Origin: Pontiella desulfatans
GTDB taxonomy: Bacteria > Verrucomicrobiota > Kiritimatiellia > Kiritimatiellales > Pontiellaceae
Direction of reading: 5' to 3'
Assembly (NCBI RefSeq): GCF_900890425.1
Contig: NZ_CAAHFG010000001.1
Location: 310,001 to 374,000 of the forward strand
Length of the DNA stretch: 64,000 bases
Position numbers and translations under genes: made by a program. The notes under the pieces are model-generated. The model ran no database searches. It saw only the letters and a program-made list of their open reading frames with translations, and was not told the origin of the DNA. Of the stretch, positions 9,324 through 19,116 are shown piece after piece; position 1 is the first letter of the stretch, and every line of letters begins with the position of its first letter.

Positions 9324-11129
9324 ATGGAAAAACCCGCAGTAGAACACGTGAAACAGCTTCGTGCCTTGTTGAAGGAGAACCGGCTCGATGCCTACGTGGT
9401 TCCGAGCGCCGACCCGCACCAGACGGAATATGTCCATCCGCACTGGCGCTGCCGCGCCTGGCTGAGCGGCTTCACCGGTTCCGCGGGCACCGCCGTGGTG
9501 ATGGCCGAAAAGGCGGGGGTCTGGGCCGACGGGCGCTATTTCATCCAGGCGGAGCGCGAACTGGAAGGTTCCGGGTTCGAGCTGTTCAAAATGAAAATGG
9601 ATGGCGTGCCGGAGCTGATCGACTGGCTGGCCGAGAACGTGCCGCAAGGTGGGGCCGTGGGGGTCGACGGCCGGTTGATCACCGCGAAGCAGGGCAAGGA
9701 ATGGGCGGAAAAACTGGAAAAGAAAAAGGCACGGCTGGTAACCGATGTCGATCTGGTTTCCCAGGTTTGGATCGACCGCCCGGAGCTGCCGACCGATCCC
9801 GCCAAACGTTGGCCGGTTGAATATGCGGGGCGTTCCGCCGCCGACAAGTTGAAGGAGATCCGCGCGGCCATGGAGGAGCAGGATGCCGACACCTATCTGA
9901 TCTCCTCCATCTACGATGTCAACTGGCTGTTCAATATCCGCGGCAACGATACGGCGCACACGCCGCTGCTCACGTCCTATGCGCTGGTGGAAAAGGATAA
10001 AGCCACGCTGTTCGCCGAAGAAGCCAAGCTGACCCAGGAGGTCCGCGAAGGGCTGGCCGCCGAGGGCATCGGTGTTGCGCCCTACGATGGAATATTCGAA
10101 GCGGTGGAAGAGCTGCCGGAGTCGGCGGCCGTCTTTCTTTGCGAAGAGCGGGTGAGCGCCGCGCTGCGCCGGCGAATCCCATGCAAGGTGGTCGAGGGGA
10201 AGGAGCTGGCCAGCCTGCCCAAGGCACGCAAGAACGAAACCGAACTCCACAACTGGGAGCGGGTGCATGAGCTCGATGGCGTGGCCATGGTGCGCTACTG
10301 GAAATGGCTCGAGGAAAACGTGCCGAACGGCGGCGTCGACGAGGTCGATGCCTCCGATGAACTCGAACGGCTGCGCCTCGCGAACCCCGAATGTCTCGAT
10401 CTGAGTTTCACCTCGATTTCCGGCTATGGCCCCAACGCCGCCATGATGCACTACTGCGCCAAGCGCGGCGATTGCGCCACCCTGGAGCCGAAGGGGTTCT
10501 ATCTGATCGACTCCGGCGGGCAATACCTCGGCGGCACCACCGACATCACGCGCACCTTCGCCCTCGGCGAGCTGACCGACGAACAGCGCATGGACTACAC
10601 GCTGGTGCTCAAGGGCGTCATCAATCTTTCAAGCACGCGCTTCCTGAAAGGGACGGCCGGCAACAACCTCGACGTGCTCGCGCGCCTCGCGATGTGGGAA
10701 CACGGGGTGGACTACAAATGCGGCACCGGCCACGGCGTCGGCTGCTACCTCAACGTCCATGAAGGGCCCCAGGGCATCAGTGCGCATAAGACGTGCGATA
10801 CCCCCTTTGAGCCGGGCATGCTGTTGACGATCGAGCCGGGCGTCTACAAGGAAGACCGCCATGGCATCCGCATCGAAAACATGGCGGTGGTGGAAGAGGA
10901 CTGCGAAACCGAATGCGGCATCTTCTACCGCTTCCGGACGCAGACGCTCTGCCCGGTCGACACCGCACCGCTCAAGGCCGAACTGATGACCGAGAAGGAA
11001 CTCAAGTGGCTCAACGCGTTCCATCAAAAGGTCTTCGATCGTCTCGCCCCGCATCTTTCCGCAGAAGAGCGCGCCTGGCTCGAAAACAAAACCCGCCCGT
11101 TCCCCGCTGAGGTTGGCCACAAAGGATAA
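9324..11129 (+). CDS. Xaa-Pro aminopeptidase, M24B family (PepP/APP type)
   Basis: Cytoplasmic aminopeptidase of about 601 residues with the three-domain layout of eukaryote-like aminopeptidase P: two creatinase N-terminal domains (residues about 1-310) and a C-terminal pita-bread domain with dinuclear metal ligands (YLIDSGGQYLGGTTDITRT supplies Asp residues, GTGHGVGCYLNVHEGP the His, and LTIEPGVY a Glu). It removes N-terminal residues preceding proline. An upstream in-frame ATG at 9306 exists, but the ATG at 9324 is preceded by GGAAG at suitable spacing and begins a better-conserved N-terminus. It is third in the tdh-kbl-pepP run, so threonine use and proline-peptide breakdown are probably coexpressed. 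Confidence 0.93.
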   Translation: MEKPAVEHVKQLRALLKENRLDAYVVPSADPHQTEYVHPHWRCRAWLSGFTGSAGTAVVMAEKAGVWADGRYFIQAERELEGSGFELFKMKMDGVPELIDWLAENVPQGGAVGVDGRLITAKQGKEWAEKLEKKKARLVTDVDLVSQVWIDRPELPTDPAKRWPVEYAGRSAADKLKEIRAAMEEQDADTYLISSIYDVNWLFNIRGNDTAHTPLLTSYALVEKDKATLFAEEAKLTQEVREGLAAEGIGVAPYDGIFEAVEELPESAAVFLCEERVSAALRRRIPCKVVEGKELASLPKARKNETELHNWERVHELDGVAMVRYWKWLEENVPNGGVDEVDASDELERLRLANPECLDLSFTSISGYGPNAAMMHYCAKRGDCATLEPKGFYLIDSGGQYLGGTTDITRTFALGELTDEQRMDYTLVLKGVINLSSTRFLKGTAGNNLDVLARLAMWEHGVDYKCGTGHGVGCYLNVHEGPQGISAHKTCDTPFEPGMLLTIEPGVYKEDRHGIRIENMAVVEEDCETECGIFYRFRTQTLCPVDTAPLKAELMTEKELKWLNAFHQKVFDRLAPHLSAEERAWLENKTRPFPAEVGHKG

Positions 11130-11150
11130 ATGGCACCAGACCGATTATAC

Positions 11151-11270
11151 CCAATTGAACTGATTCGTTTTTTACCACAGAGGGCACCGAGGCACAGAGG
11201 AGCGGGGGTGCTATATTCCTCTCTGCCTCGGTGTCCTCTGTGGTGAGACGATTCAAGTTGAGTTCCTTTA
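11151..11270. repeat. Interspersed palindromic repeat, family A copy 1
   Basis: A 71-base imperfect inverted repeat (11174-11244) opens with ACCACAGAGGGCACCGAGG and closes with CCTCGGTGTCCTCTGTGGT. It is flanked on the left by an AACTGATTCGTTTTTT segment and on the right by GATTCAAGTTGAGTTCC. The same layout occurs at 35801-35921 (inverted) and 46776-46895. No coding function is seen. Confidence 0.85.
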
Positions 11271-11321
11271 GATGGACGGACGATTCGGCGCGGGCGAAAG
11301 CGTCAAAACCCCCCGACGGAA

Positions 11322-11349
11322 AACAGGCGCGGCGTGGGCCGCGCCTGTT
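11322..11349. terminator. Hairpin terminator between convergent genes
   Basis: A perfect 12-bp stem, AACAGGCGCGGC and GCCGCGCCTGTT, with loop GTGG, lies between the convergent aminopeptidase and esterase genes. Read on the minus strand it is followed by TTTT, so it most likely ends the esterase transcript, 26 bases past its stop. Confidence 0.7.
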
Positions 11350-11375
11350 GGCGTAAAACGGATGGGCAAGGTGGG

Positions 11376-14300
11376 CTATTCAGCCAGCTTGACCCGATAG
11401 AACTCGTTGTCCTTATCCATTTCTTCGGTGATCGAGATAACGGCATCCTCGCCGGCGACATTCGTTACGGTTTCCCAGATGCCAACGGTCAGCGATTCCC
11501 TGGCTTGGAGCTCGTAGTTCGCACCCGACTGCCCGTACCAGCTGAAGCCTGCGTGCGTGCCGCCGCCCCCGGACAGATCCATCGTAATGTCGCCGATGCC
11601 GGTTACGACATTGACCGGAACAAACGAAACGCTCTGAATCTCAAGCCCCGTGGAAGCCCGTTGGGAATAGATCGCGAAGTGGTATTCCTTGGTCAGGTCG
11701 AATGTCGTCGTGCCCATGGTTGCGGCGGCTCCATCGACACTATAGCTGTAGTTGCCGTCCGCATCCACCGTAAGGCTGAAGGTGCGGTCGGTTCCGGCAG
11801 AGATAGTTTGAGCAGTGCTCAACGAGGTCAATATGCCAGCCGCATCGCCCTCCGTATAGGTGCAGTGGTTTAGGCCCTGATTACCATTCCGGGCGGTGAG
11901 GCTGATTCCAAGGGACTCTTGCTTGGTCGCGGCATAAAGCATCCCTGGTAGACCCTCAACACCATCAATCAGTCCAATGCCTACTGACTCCGAAAGGGTT
12001 CCGGGAACGCCAACGATCGAATAGGTTACGTCCAGTGTGAAGCCGTGTGTTACGGGGAATGTATTAGCCGTGTGCACGCCGCCGTGCTGAGCACCCAAAT
12101 TGCTGCCCAATCCTTGACTGAACACCAGGTTGTCCGAATTGTCCGTGACATAAAGTGTGTAGCTGGTGAGTGCTACATATTCCAATCCGCCACCGCTTCC
12201 GGTGTTCACGTCAAGCCCATCGCCATCGAAGGTGTCGACATATTTGGAGAGGTCGGGAGCGACATACGCGAGGACTTCAATCGTCATCGTGGCGGTGGCG
12301 GTGCGGCCAATGTTGTCCGTCACCTGAACGTTGAAGGAGTTGACTCCCACATCACCCGGAGCAGGCGTTCCGCCGAGGGTGCCGTCTTCGGCGATGCTCA
12401 GCCAGGTGCCGGTCGTCAGGTTGCTGAAGACCAATTCCGCACCTGTCGCCGCGCTGGCAATGGAGCCGGTGTATTCCACATTTTCCTCGGCAGGATCTGC
12501 ACTGAAGGGATCCGCGCTAAACGTCGGAGCGGGGTCTGCCCACTCGGTATCGGTGCGGAACGGGGCGGCGGGCAGGCCGTCGGAGTTCACCAGGTTGATG
12601 GTGTCCTTCGCATAGGGCAGCCAGGCGTAGCGAACATACATCGGGGTTGCAACCGATGTGGAACTGACGGTGACGTCCGAACCGCTGATGCTTGCGCTGT
12701 CGGCGGCATGGAATACAGCGTCCGCACCCGCGACTTCGAATGCGGCCGGATCGGCGGCATCGTCGGTCGTCAGGCCGGTGGCGCTGGAGAAGCTGACGGT
12801 GACGTCGCTTCCGGCGATGCTGACGGACGACAGGGTCGGTCCGTGTGCTTCAACCGGGAGGCCGTATTCATATTTCTGTGCCAGCAGCGAGAGGCGCTGG
12901 CCGATCGGCCCCTTGTCGTAGGGGTGGATGTTGCCGGAAAGGCCGGTGTCCAGCGTAACCGCAACATAGGCGTTGGGGATCGTCAGCAATTGGTCCTGCG
13001 CTTCGCGGAACCAGGGCCAGTAGGTGCTGTTGTAGGAGGGGAGCTGAACGCCGTAGAAGGCGAGGTCGCCCTGGCCAAACAGCGAACGGTATTCCGTAAC
13101 GAATGCGGGCAGGGTGTCGCCATACTGGTCGGCATCGGTCGCGTTGCCGGCGTTGGCTTCGCCCTGATACCACACGAAACCGGAAATGCCATAGTCCAAC
13201 AGCGGGTGGATCATCCGGTTGTAGATCAGGTTGGGACGCTGGCGGATCCAGACATCGTCGTAGTTGATGGAGCCATCGAGCATGGCGATGGCATCCGCTT
13301 CGTCGTTGGCGTAATACTCTTCCATCTCCGCGGCAAAGTGCGGGAAGTCGTTGGTCATCTGGATGGGCATCCATCCCTCGATCGTGGAGCTACCCCATGC
13401 GCCCCAGATGATGGCGGTGGGAACGCCGGTTTTCTGGTAGTTTTCATAGGCGAAGACCGTGCCGACGGAAGTCCAGAAGCTCGGATCGGAGTTGCCGTGC
13501 CAGGTCATCGAAGCGGTGGTCTGCGGGGAGGTGGCCGCCATGGAGCGTACCTGCAGGCAGCGGATGGGGGCGCCGTTGGTGATCGCGTCGATATAGGTGG
13601 TTGCACCCTCCATTTCGCTCAGCGGGCGAACCATGTTCGACTGTCCGAAGGCGATCCATACATCGCCGATCAGTACATCGGCGAGCGTATTGGTTTCGCC
13701 GTTGCTGATTACGTCCATCTGGTAGGGGCCGCCGTAGCCCATGGCGGGCAGTACTGCGGTCCAGTTTCCTTCGGCATCGGCCGTGGTGTTGGTTGAAGTG
13801 CCGTTGATCGAAACCGAAACCGAGGCGCTGGCATCGGCCAGGCCCCAAACCGATACGGCTTTGTCGCGCTGCAGCACCATTCCATCCTGGAACGGCGAAC
13901 CCAGTTTCAGGCCGCCCGATCCGGCAACTTTCGTTCCCGTCACATAGAAGGTCAAGTCCTGGTCATAAGACGTATTGGTCGTTGATTCGGTTCGAAGCGT
14001 TCTTCCTCTTGGGTATGTGGACCCCCCGGAGCCGATTCCCAACTGGAGAAACTGGGCTCCTGTGGCATCCGCGTCGTTGAAGACGATGAACGCGCCATAA
14101 GCCGTGTTTTCGGCGAGTTCCAGCGGTGTGTCGAAGCCGAAGTGCAAATAATGCCCGCCCGTAATCGATTCCGGCAGCTCATAAACATCGCCATTCACCA
14201 GCACTTCGCCAACGCCGGTTCCATTCATCGGGTCGCCGTCGCTCAGGTTTCCATCGCCCGTGATCCACTTGTCCATGGTGTCGGCGTCTGCCGTGGGGCT

Positions 14301-14615
14301 CCACTCAAAAATCCAAAGCTGAATGGTGTCGTTGGTTCCAAAGGTGTGGGTGGTGTGCTTTTTAAGCGCGAATTCCGTCACGCTCCAAGCCTTGTTGGCA
14401 TCGCCCGTGTCGGCGGTGGTGAAGGTTTGTCCGCGGCTGAAGCCTGAGTTGGCATGGTTGGTTCCGAATGCGCGGGTGTAGCTACCCATTTGGGAATGCT
14501 TTGCGGCCTCGCCGCCGGGCTCGGTCGTGTCAACGGTAAGCGTTGCCCCTAGGCTGGTCTGGCATAGCAGGGCAACCACGCCCATTGCCATGGTGAAGCT
14601 TCGTGTGGTCTTCAT
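11376..14615 (-). CDS. Secreted SASA-type (sialate O-acetylesterase-like) multidomain esterase
   Basis: A 1079-residue exported protein with signal peptide MKTTRSFTMAMGVVALLCQTSLGA. Residues about 25-230 form a beta-rich domain also found in the sulfatase at 22106. The SASA esterase domain follows (about 235-650): GDVWIAFGQSNMV gives the nucleophile Ser near 326, FVWYQGEANAG lies near 480 and NIHPYDK gives the likely His near 564. After it come an Ig-like putative-binding domain (GTLGGTPAPGDVGVNSF), a lectin-like region and the C-terminal tail domain ending NEFYRVKLAE. Family members remove O-acetyl groups from sialic acids or other sugars; in marine PVC bacteria the substrate may be another acetylated sugar. 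AAAGGAGA precedes the start. Confidence 0.88.
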   Translation of the reverse strand: MKTTRSFTMAMGVVALLCQTSLGATLTVDTTEPGGEAAKHSQMGSYTRAFGTNHANSGFSRGQTFTTADTGDANKAWSVTEFALKKHTTHTFGTNDTIQLWIFEWSPTADADTMDKWITGDGNLSDGDPMNGTGVGEVLVNGDVYELPESITGGHYLHFGFDTPLELAENTAYGAFIVFNDADATGAQFLQLGIGSGGSTYPRGRTLRTESTTNTSYDQDLTFYVTGTKVAGSGGLKLGSPFQDGMVLQRDKAVSVWGLADASASVSVSINGTSTNTTADAEGNWTAVLPAMGYGGPYQMDVISNGETNTLADVLIGDVWIAFGQSNMVRPLSEMEGATTYIDAITNGAPIRCLQVRSMAATSPQTTASMTWHGNSDPSFWTSVGTVFAYENYQKTGVPTAIIWGAWGSSTIEGWMPIQMTNDFPHFAAEMEEYYANDEADAIAMLDGSINYDDVWIRQRPNLIYNRMIHPLLDYGISGFVWYQGEANAGNATDADQYGDTLPAFVTEYRSLFGQGDLAFYGVQLPSYNSTYWPWFREAQDQLLTIPNAYVAVTLDTGLSGNIHPYDKGPIGQRLSLLAQKYEYGLPVEAHGPTLSSVSIAGSDVTVSFSSATGLTTDDAADPAAFEVAGADAVFHAADSASISGSDVTVSSTSVATPMYVRYAWLPYAKDTINLVNSDGLPAAPFRTDTEWADPAPTFSADPFSADPAEENVEYTGSIASAATGAELVFSNLTTGTWLSIAEDGTLGGTPAPGDVGVNSFNVQVTDNIGRTATATMTIEVLAYVAPDLSKYVDTFDGDGLDVNTGSGGGLEYVALTSYTLYVTDNSDNLVFSQGLGSNLGAQHGGVHTANTFPVTHGFTLDVTYSIVGVPGTLSESVGIGLIDGVEGLPGMLYAATKQESLGISLTARNGNQGLNHCTYTEGDAAGILTSLSTAQTISAGTDRTFSLTVDADGNYSYSVDGAAATMGTTTFDLTKEYHFAIYSQRASTGLEIQSVSFVPVNVVTGIGDITMDLSGGGGTHAGFSWYGQSGANYELQARESLTVGIWETVTNVAGEDAVISITEEMDKDNEFYRVKLAE

Positions 14616-14668
14616 GGTCCATCTCCTTTTGGTGGGTTGTTCAACTTATTAACACTGCGTTCCGCACG

Positions 14669-14692
14669 GTTGATCACTATGGAGGGTCAACC
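14669..14692. promoter_or_regulatory. Inverted repeat GGTTGA-N12-TCAACC in divergent promoter region
   Basis: Two 6-bp arms face each other in the 262-base gap between the esterase (minus) and the M24 peptidase (plus). It could be a regulator site for either gene. The rest of this gap holds only the 18-base motif at 14721 and a short GCACC-TT-GGTGC symmetry near 14743. Confidence 0.35.
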
Positions 14693-14720
14693 ATGTTGGA
14701 ACTTTTTATCAAAGGTGTTG

Positions 14721-14738
14721 AGTTGATATATTGTACAA
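14721..14738 (+). promoter_or_regulatory. Shared 18-base motif AGTTGATATATTGTACAA
   Basis: It occurs about 140 bases upstream of the M24 peptidase start. The same 18 bases with one mismatch occur at 46902-46919, 73 bases upstream of the gene at 46992, in the same orientation. It may be a promoter or regulator site; the function is unknown. Confidence 0.4.
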
Positions 14739-14877
14739 TTCACGCACCTTGGTGCACGCTAGCGGCGTGGGCGTCTCTTCCCGGATTGAGGCGGGAAGGA
14801 TTGTTGCCGATGGGGGTGGACATTTGGACGAACGATGCTTTAAAGGATATCTTCCCGGCAGGTGAATCGCTACCGGG

Positions 14878-16026
14878 ATGGAGATGGCCGATATGGGTTT
14901 GGAACGCGATGGGTTGACGGAAAAATACAAGAAGCGCCGCGCCGCCGTCTTGCGGGCTGCCGTTAAGCAAAGCGACGGCCGGGTTGCCGGATTGATGATC
15001 ACCAATCCGGTGGATGTGCACTATCTGAGCGGTTTGCGCGAGGGCTGCCCGGCACTGCTGATCGGCAAGAAATGGTGCGTGCTGTTCACCTCGAACATGT
15101 TCAAGGATCTCGTGCCGCGCTTTGCCCCCGGTGCCGAAACGATGCTCTTCAAGCATCTCGACCAGGAGATGGCCGGCATCTTCAACAGCCGCGGCGTTAA
15201 GGGCATCGGTATACAAACCGACCATATGGCCATCGATCGCTACCGCTCGCTATGCAAAACGATTCCGGAAAAGAAGTTGGTTCCGGTGCCCGGGGTGGTG
15301 GGGCGCTGTCGGGCGGTGAAGGACGACGGCGAAATTGCCCTAACGCAAAAGGCCATCCGGATTGCGGAAAAGGCGATGAAGCAGTTGCTGGGCGGCGGCG
15401 CGGGCTATTTTATCGGCAGGACCGAAAAGCAGTTGGCGGCCGAGCTGGAATACCGGATGCGCTCGCTGGGGGCGGACAAGCAGGGCTTCCAAGGCAATGG
15501 AACCATTGTGGGCGCCGGTCCCAACAGTGCCGCATGCCACCATGTGCCCACCAACCGCAAGGTGAAGAGAGGCGATCCGGTACTCTTCGACTGGGGCGCC
15601 GAGCTGGACGGCTACCGCAGCGACATGACGCGCGTGGTGTTCATTGATTCGGTGCCGGAGAGGATCGGTAAAATCTATTCGTTGGTGCGCGAGGCGCATT
15701 TGGCGGCGGTCGACCTGCTGAAGCCCGGCGTCTCCTGCCGCAAGGTGGATGCGGCCGCCAGGGATTGGATTGCGGCGGCGGGATACACCACGGAGTTCCG
15801 GCATGGGCTCGGGCATGGCATTGGTCTGCAGATCCATGAAGCGCCGACGCTCGGAACCGCGTCCAAGGAACGGCTTAAAAAAAACATGATCGTAACGATT
15901 GAACCCGGCATCTACTTCATCGGCACCGGCGGTGTGCGGTTGGAGGACGACTACCTGATCACCTCGGACGGCTGCAAAAACCTCTGCACCCTCCCGACCA
16001 AGCTGGATAAATGGATATTAACCTAA
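14878..16026 (+). CDS. M24B family Xaa-Pro peptidase (short form)
   Basis: A two-domain M24 peptidase of 382 residues, comparable with bacterial prolidase/PepQ-type enzymes: creatinase N-terminal domain (about 20-150) and pita-bread domain (about 160-375). Metal ligands are visible in LFDWGAELDGYRSDMTR (two Asp), FRHGLGHGIGLQIHE (His) and VTIEPGIYF and VRLEDDYL (two Glu). It acts on peptides with proline at the second position. ATGs at 14884 and 14893 are alternative starts; no strong ribosome site separates them. Its stop overlaps the transporter start (TAATG), so the two genes are translationally coupled, which suggests that imported peptides are its substrates. Confidence 0.9.
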   Translation: MEMADMGLERDGLTEKYKKRRAAVLRAAVKQSDGRVAGLMITNPVDVHYLSGLREGCPALLIGKKWCVLFTSNMFKDLVPRFAPGAETMLFKHLDQEMAGIFNSRGVKGIGIQTDHMAIDRYRSLCKTIPEKKLVPVPGVVGRCRAVKDDGEIALTQKAIRIAEKAMKQLLGGGAGYFIGRTEKQLAAELEYRMRSLGADKQGFQGNGTIVGAGPNSAACHHVPTNRKVKRGDPVLFDWGAELDGYRSDMTRVVFIDSVPERIGKIYSLVREAHLAAVDLLKPGVSCRKVDAAARDWIAAAGYTTEFRHGLGHGIGLQIHEAPTLGTASKERLKKNMIVTIEPGIYFIGTGGVRLEDDYLITSDGCKNLCTLPTKLDKWILT

Positions 16027-19000
16027 TGTGGAATAACCTGAACCGATCCATGATGTTTTGCCAAATGTTGTTTGGCCTCTCCTATTACGGCGTGATGGGT
16101 ATCTTGACGCCCTTTTTCCTGGAGCTCGATTATAGCGAAGAACAAACCCTGCTGATCCTCGGCGCATTCTCTGCCATCGGCCCCCTGTTCGCCGTGGCCG
16201 GCGGCTTCGTTGCCGATAAATTCCTCGGGGCGTATCGGGGCCTCACCATCGCCTGCATGGGTTTTGCGGCCGGCTACCTCCTGCTCGTGCTGGCCGCATG
16301 GGTGCGGAATGTTCCCTTGGCATTGAGCGGCATCGCGCTCGCGAGTTATTTCCGCGGCCTCATGTCGCCCTCCTATCCGAGCCTTTACAAGCGCACGTTC
16401 AAAACGCAGGAGGATTTTGAAAATGGCATTCCGGTAAACTATTCGGTCAATAACGTGGGTGCGTTTTTGGGGATGTACCTCTTCCCGGCGTTGATTCTCA
16501 AGGCCGGGTTCCAAGGGGGGTTCCTGTTGTCCGCGCTTTTGAGCGCACTGGCGCTCGGCACGCTGGTGTTCATGCGCCGGCCGCTCAGGGGCGTGGCGGC
16601 GGAGATTGACCAGGCGCCCGTCGGCGTCCGGAACTGGCTGGCGTTTTTCGCGGTATCGGCGGCGATGACCGGCTTGGTGTTCTTCATGTTTTCGAACATG
16701 GAAGCGGGGCGGATCATGGTCTACGTGATCGGCGGTGCGGCGATTCTCTATTTTGTTTCGCTGATGTTCACGTTCGGCCGCGCGCAGCGGCTGGAGATGG
16801 GCACCATCCTGGTGATGATGTTTCTGACCACCTGTTTCTATGTCTATTACGGACAGATCATGACCTCGTTGAACCTGGTGGCCATCAATACCATGCGCGG
16901 CGACCTCTTCGGCATCATCCCCATTACCCCGGCAGCCTCCATGTCGATGAATCCATTGTGGTGCATGGTGGCGGGCCCGGTGATTGCCCTGGTCTTCTCG
17001 AAGATGGAAAAGCGTGGCATCAATTGGTCGACGGCCACCCGGGTTGCCATCGCCTTCGTGCTGACGGCCATCGCCTTCGGAACCATGACGGCGGCCATGG
17101 AACTGGTGGGCGCCGATGCGGTGGTTCGTCCGGAAATCTTTCTCGTGGTTCATCTCTTCCAGGCGTTCGCGGAAGTCATCGTGGGGGCGTTGGTGGTGGC
17201 CTTCATCCTGTCGGTCGCACCGCGGCGCATCGAAAACTTTTCGGTCAGTCTCTTCTCCGTTGCCATCGCGTTGAGCGGAATTTTCGGTGCGGTCTTCTCG
17301 ACCTCCATCGCGCAGGAAAAGGGGATGGAGATTACGCAGGGGATTGTTCAAGAGGTCTATGGCAACTATTTCGGGCTGCTGACGGTTCTGGCCGTAGTCA
17401 TGGTTGGCATCGCCTTCGGCGCCTCGGTCATCATTCGCAACATGCTCGCCGCCGCCAAGCAGTCAGCTGTGTTGTTGTGCGGTGTGCTGTTGGCCTGGTG
17501 CATCGTTCCGCCGGCTGAGGCCGCCGGGGCTGAACGGGGGGAGGCGACGAACCCGGTGCATATCGGAAACGTGGGCGGCTATGCGCATATCGGCAAGGAA
17601 AACGCCGCCGATTCGTATGGTGCCGGGTTTTCGATGTATACGGCGGCCTGGCCCTTGCATCCCCGGCATCCCGGGCGCCGCTTCCAATCCGGTTTGTTCG
17701 GAACGTGGATGTTTCCCGCGAACAACCAGCCGGCCCCCATTAAACTTTACACCGATATCGAGGGGGGGCTCGGCTGGTGGCGCAACACGGAATATCCCAC
17801 AACGACGCCCAAATTCATTATGGGGGGCGTGGAACTGAATTTCCGTGGATGGGCCAACGGGCCCGGCGCGGGGAAGGGCAAGGACTGGAACAATCCCAAG
17901 GGGCACTATGGCGTGGCGCAGCTGAGCCCCTGGCTGTTGTTTCCGCCGGACGGGTTAAACCTGAAGCAGGGCACCTGCGGCGAACTGTTCGGATACGGCT
18001 ATCACCCGCTGCCGCTCACTGAACCGAAAACCACCACGGCGGGGGCGGATGTCCCGACCGGGAACCACTCCTGGACGCTGTTCCTTGGCACAGGCAATTT
18101 CAAGGGGCCGGTCGCGTTTTTCACGCCCTACTTCTGGTCGCGCGCATCGGTCGACGAGCCGAGCGTGGCGGGCATGTTCCTCGACAGCCGCCCCTCAAAG
18201 GCGAACCGCTCCCTTTCGATGGAGACCCAACACATTCTGTGCGCGCAGGTGACCGACTCCAAGGGCGAGACCTTCGCCCGGATGGCGCCGACCCTGTTCC
18301 CCGTCGGCCCCAAGGGCGATTCGCTGATCATGCACCGCCTGAGCGTCTACGACAAAACCGCCCTGTGGGACGGAGTCGAGGCCTGGTTCAACGGTGGCGA
18401 TCCGGTTGACGGCCGCTTCGCCCCCGGGGGAACCTTCACGCAACGGTTCAACGGCAAGGGCGGCGTGGGGTGGAAGGTTTACATGAAGCATGTTCCCAAG
18501 GAAGACCGGGCTCCGTTCGCGATGGATTTCATGAAGCCGGATGCGGCGGATCCATACACCTTCCGCTATCTGTGGGACCTGGATACGGTCTCGCTGAAGA
18601 AAACCTCGCGGGGAGCCGTGGTGGAGCTGCCGCAGCTGTATCGTCTGGATACATCCGGAAAGAGCAAGAACGGGAAATGGATTCCAACGCGCACGGCGAG
18701 CATCGAGGCCAAGCAACAATTGGGCGAGGCCGACTTCAGTCCGAACCCGAAGGAAACACCCTATGTCTACACGACGCCGGAAGACCCCGGCAGTTGCTGG
18801 AAAACCCCCGGCCCCGTGGCGGGGCCGTTCAAGGCGAACCTGGGCGACGGCAGCGCGGTGACCTACCATTGGTATCGCTTCGCCGACCAGCCCGCGCTGC
18901 TCAATGCCGACCTGACCGACGAAGAGCGCGAAGCCCTGCAGAAGAAGGTGGAAAAAATCCACGCGCATTGGAAAAACGATCGCGACTATCTGGCACCGCC

Positions 19001-19106
19001 CACCGTTGGAACGCTCGCGGACCTCGACCCCGCGTTGATCGTTTCCCCGCCGAAGGGCATGGAGGTCGGCTATGTCCCGATCGTCACCCGGCAGGAGCCG
19101 CAATAG
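16026..19106 (+). CDS. POT/PTR2-type peptide transporter fused to large extracytoplasmic domain
   Basis: A 1026-residue fusion. Residues 1 to about 475 are a polytopic major-facilitator protein of the proton-dependent oligopeptide type: the GGFVADKFLGAYRGL loop after helix 2-3 and GIPVNYSVNNVGAFLG match POT family motifs. A hydrophobic segment at about 479-503 (VLLCGVLLAWCIVPPAEA) looks like a signal peptide and is followed by about 520 residues rich in Trp, Gly and Pro that resemble a secreted beta-sandwich or sugar-binding protein and that I cannot assign. An upstream in-frame ATG at 16011 would overlap the peptidase by 16 bases; the TAATG start is preferred. It is coupled to the M24 peptidase and lies 10 bases before the GH95-like gene. 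Confidence 0.82.
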   Translation: MWNNLNRSMMFCQMLFGLSYYGVMGILTPFFLELDYSEEQTLLILGAFSAIGPLFAVAGGFVADKFLGAYRGLTIACMGFAAGYLLLVLAAWVRNVPLALSGIALASYFRGLMSPSYPSLYKRTFKTQEDFENGIPVNYSVNNVGAFLGMYLFPALILKAGFQGGFLLSALLSALALGTLVFMRRPLRGVAAEIDQAPVGVRNWLAFFAVSAAMTGLVFFMFSNMEAGRIMVYVIGGAAILYFVSLMFTFGRAQRLEMGTILVMMFLTTCFYVYYGQIMTSLNLVAINTMRGDLFGIIPITPAASMSMNPLWCMVAGPVIALVFSKMEKRGINWSTATRVAIAFVLTAIAFGTMTAAMELVGADAVVRPEIFLVVHLFQAFAEVIVGALVVAFILSVAPRRIENFSVSLFSVAIALSGIFGAVFSTSIAQEKGMEITQGIVQEVYGNYFGLLTVLAVVMVGIAFGASVIIRNMLAAAKQSAVLLCGVLLAWCIVPPAEAAGAERGEATNPVHIGNVGGYAHIGKENAADSYGAGFSMYTAAWPLHPRHPGRRFQSGLFGTWMFPANNQPAPIKLYTDIEGGLGWWRNTEYPTTTPKFIMGGVELNFRGWANGPGAGKGKDWNNPKGHYGVAQLSPWLLFPPDGLNLKQGTCGELFGYGYHPLPLTEPKTTTAGADVPTGNHSWTLFLGTGNFKGPVAFFTPYFWSRASVDEPSVAGMFLDSRPSKANRSLSMETQHILCAQVTDSKGETFARMAPTLFPVGPKGDSLIMHRLSVYDKTALWDGVEAWFNGGDPVDGRFAPGGTFTQRFNGKGGVGWKVYMKHVPKEDRAPFAMDFMKPDAADPYTFRYLWDLDTVSLKKTSRGAVVELPQLYRLDTSGKSKNGKWIPTRTASIEAKQQLGEADFSPNPKETPYVYTTPEDPGSCWKTPGPVAGPFKANLGDGSAVTYHWYRFADQPALLNADLTDEEREALQKKVEKIHAHWKNDRDYLAPPTVGTLADLDPALIVSPPKGMEVGYVPIVTRQEPQ

Positions 19107-19116
19107 GAAAAAGAAC

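Noticed and set aside
12045-13796. 583-codon open frame on the plus strand
   Set aside because: Antisense shadow of the SASA esterase, whose catalytic blocks are all on the minus strand.
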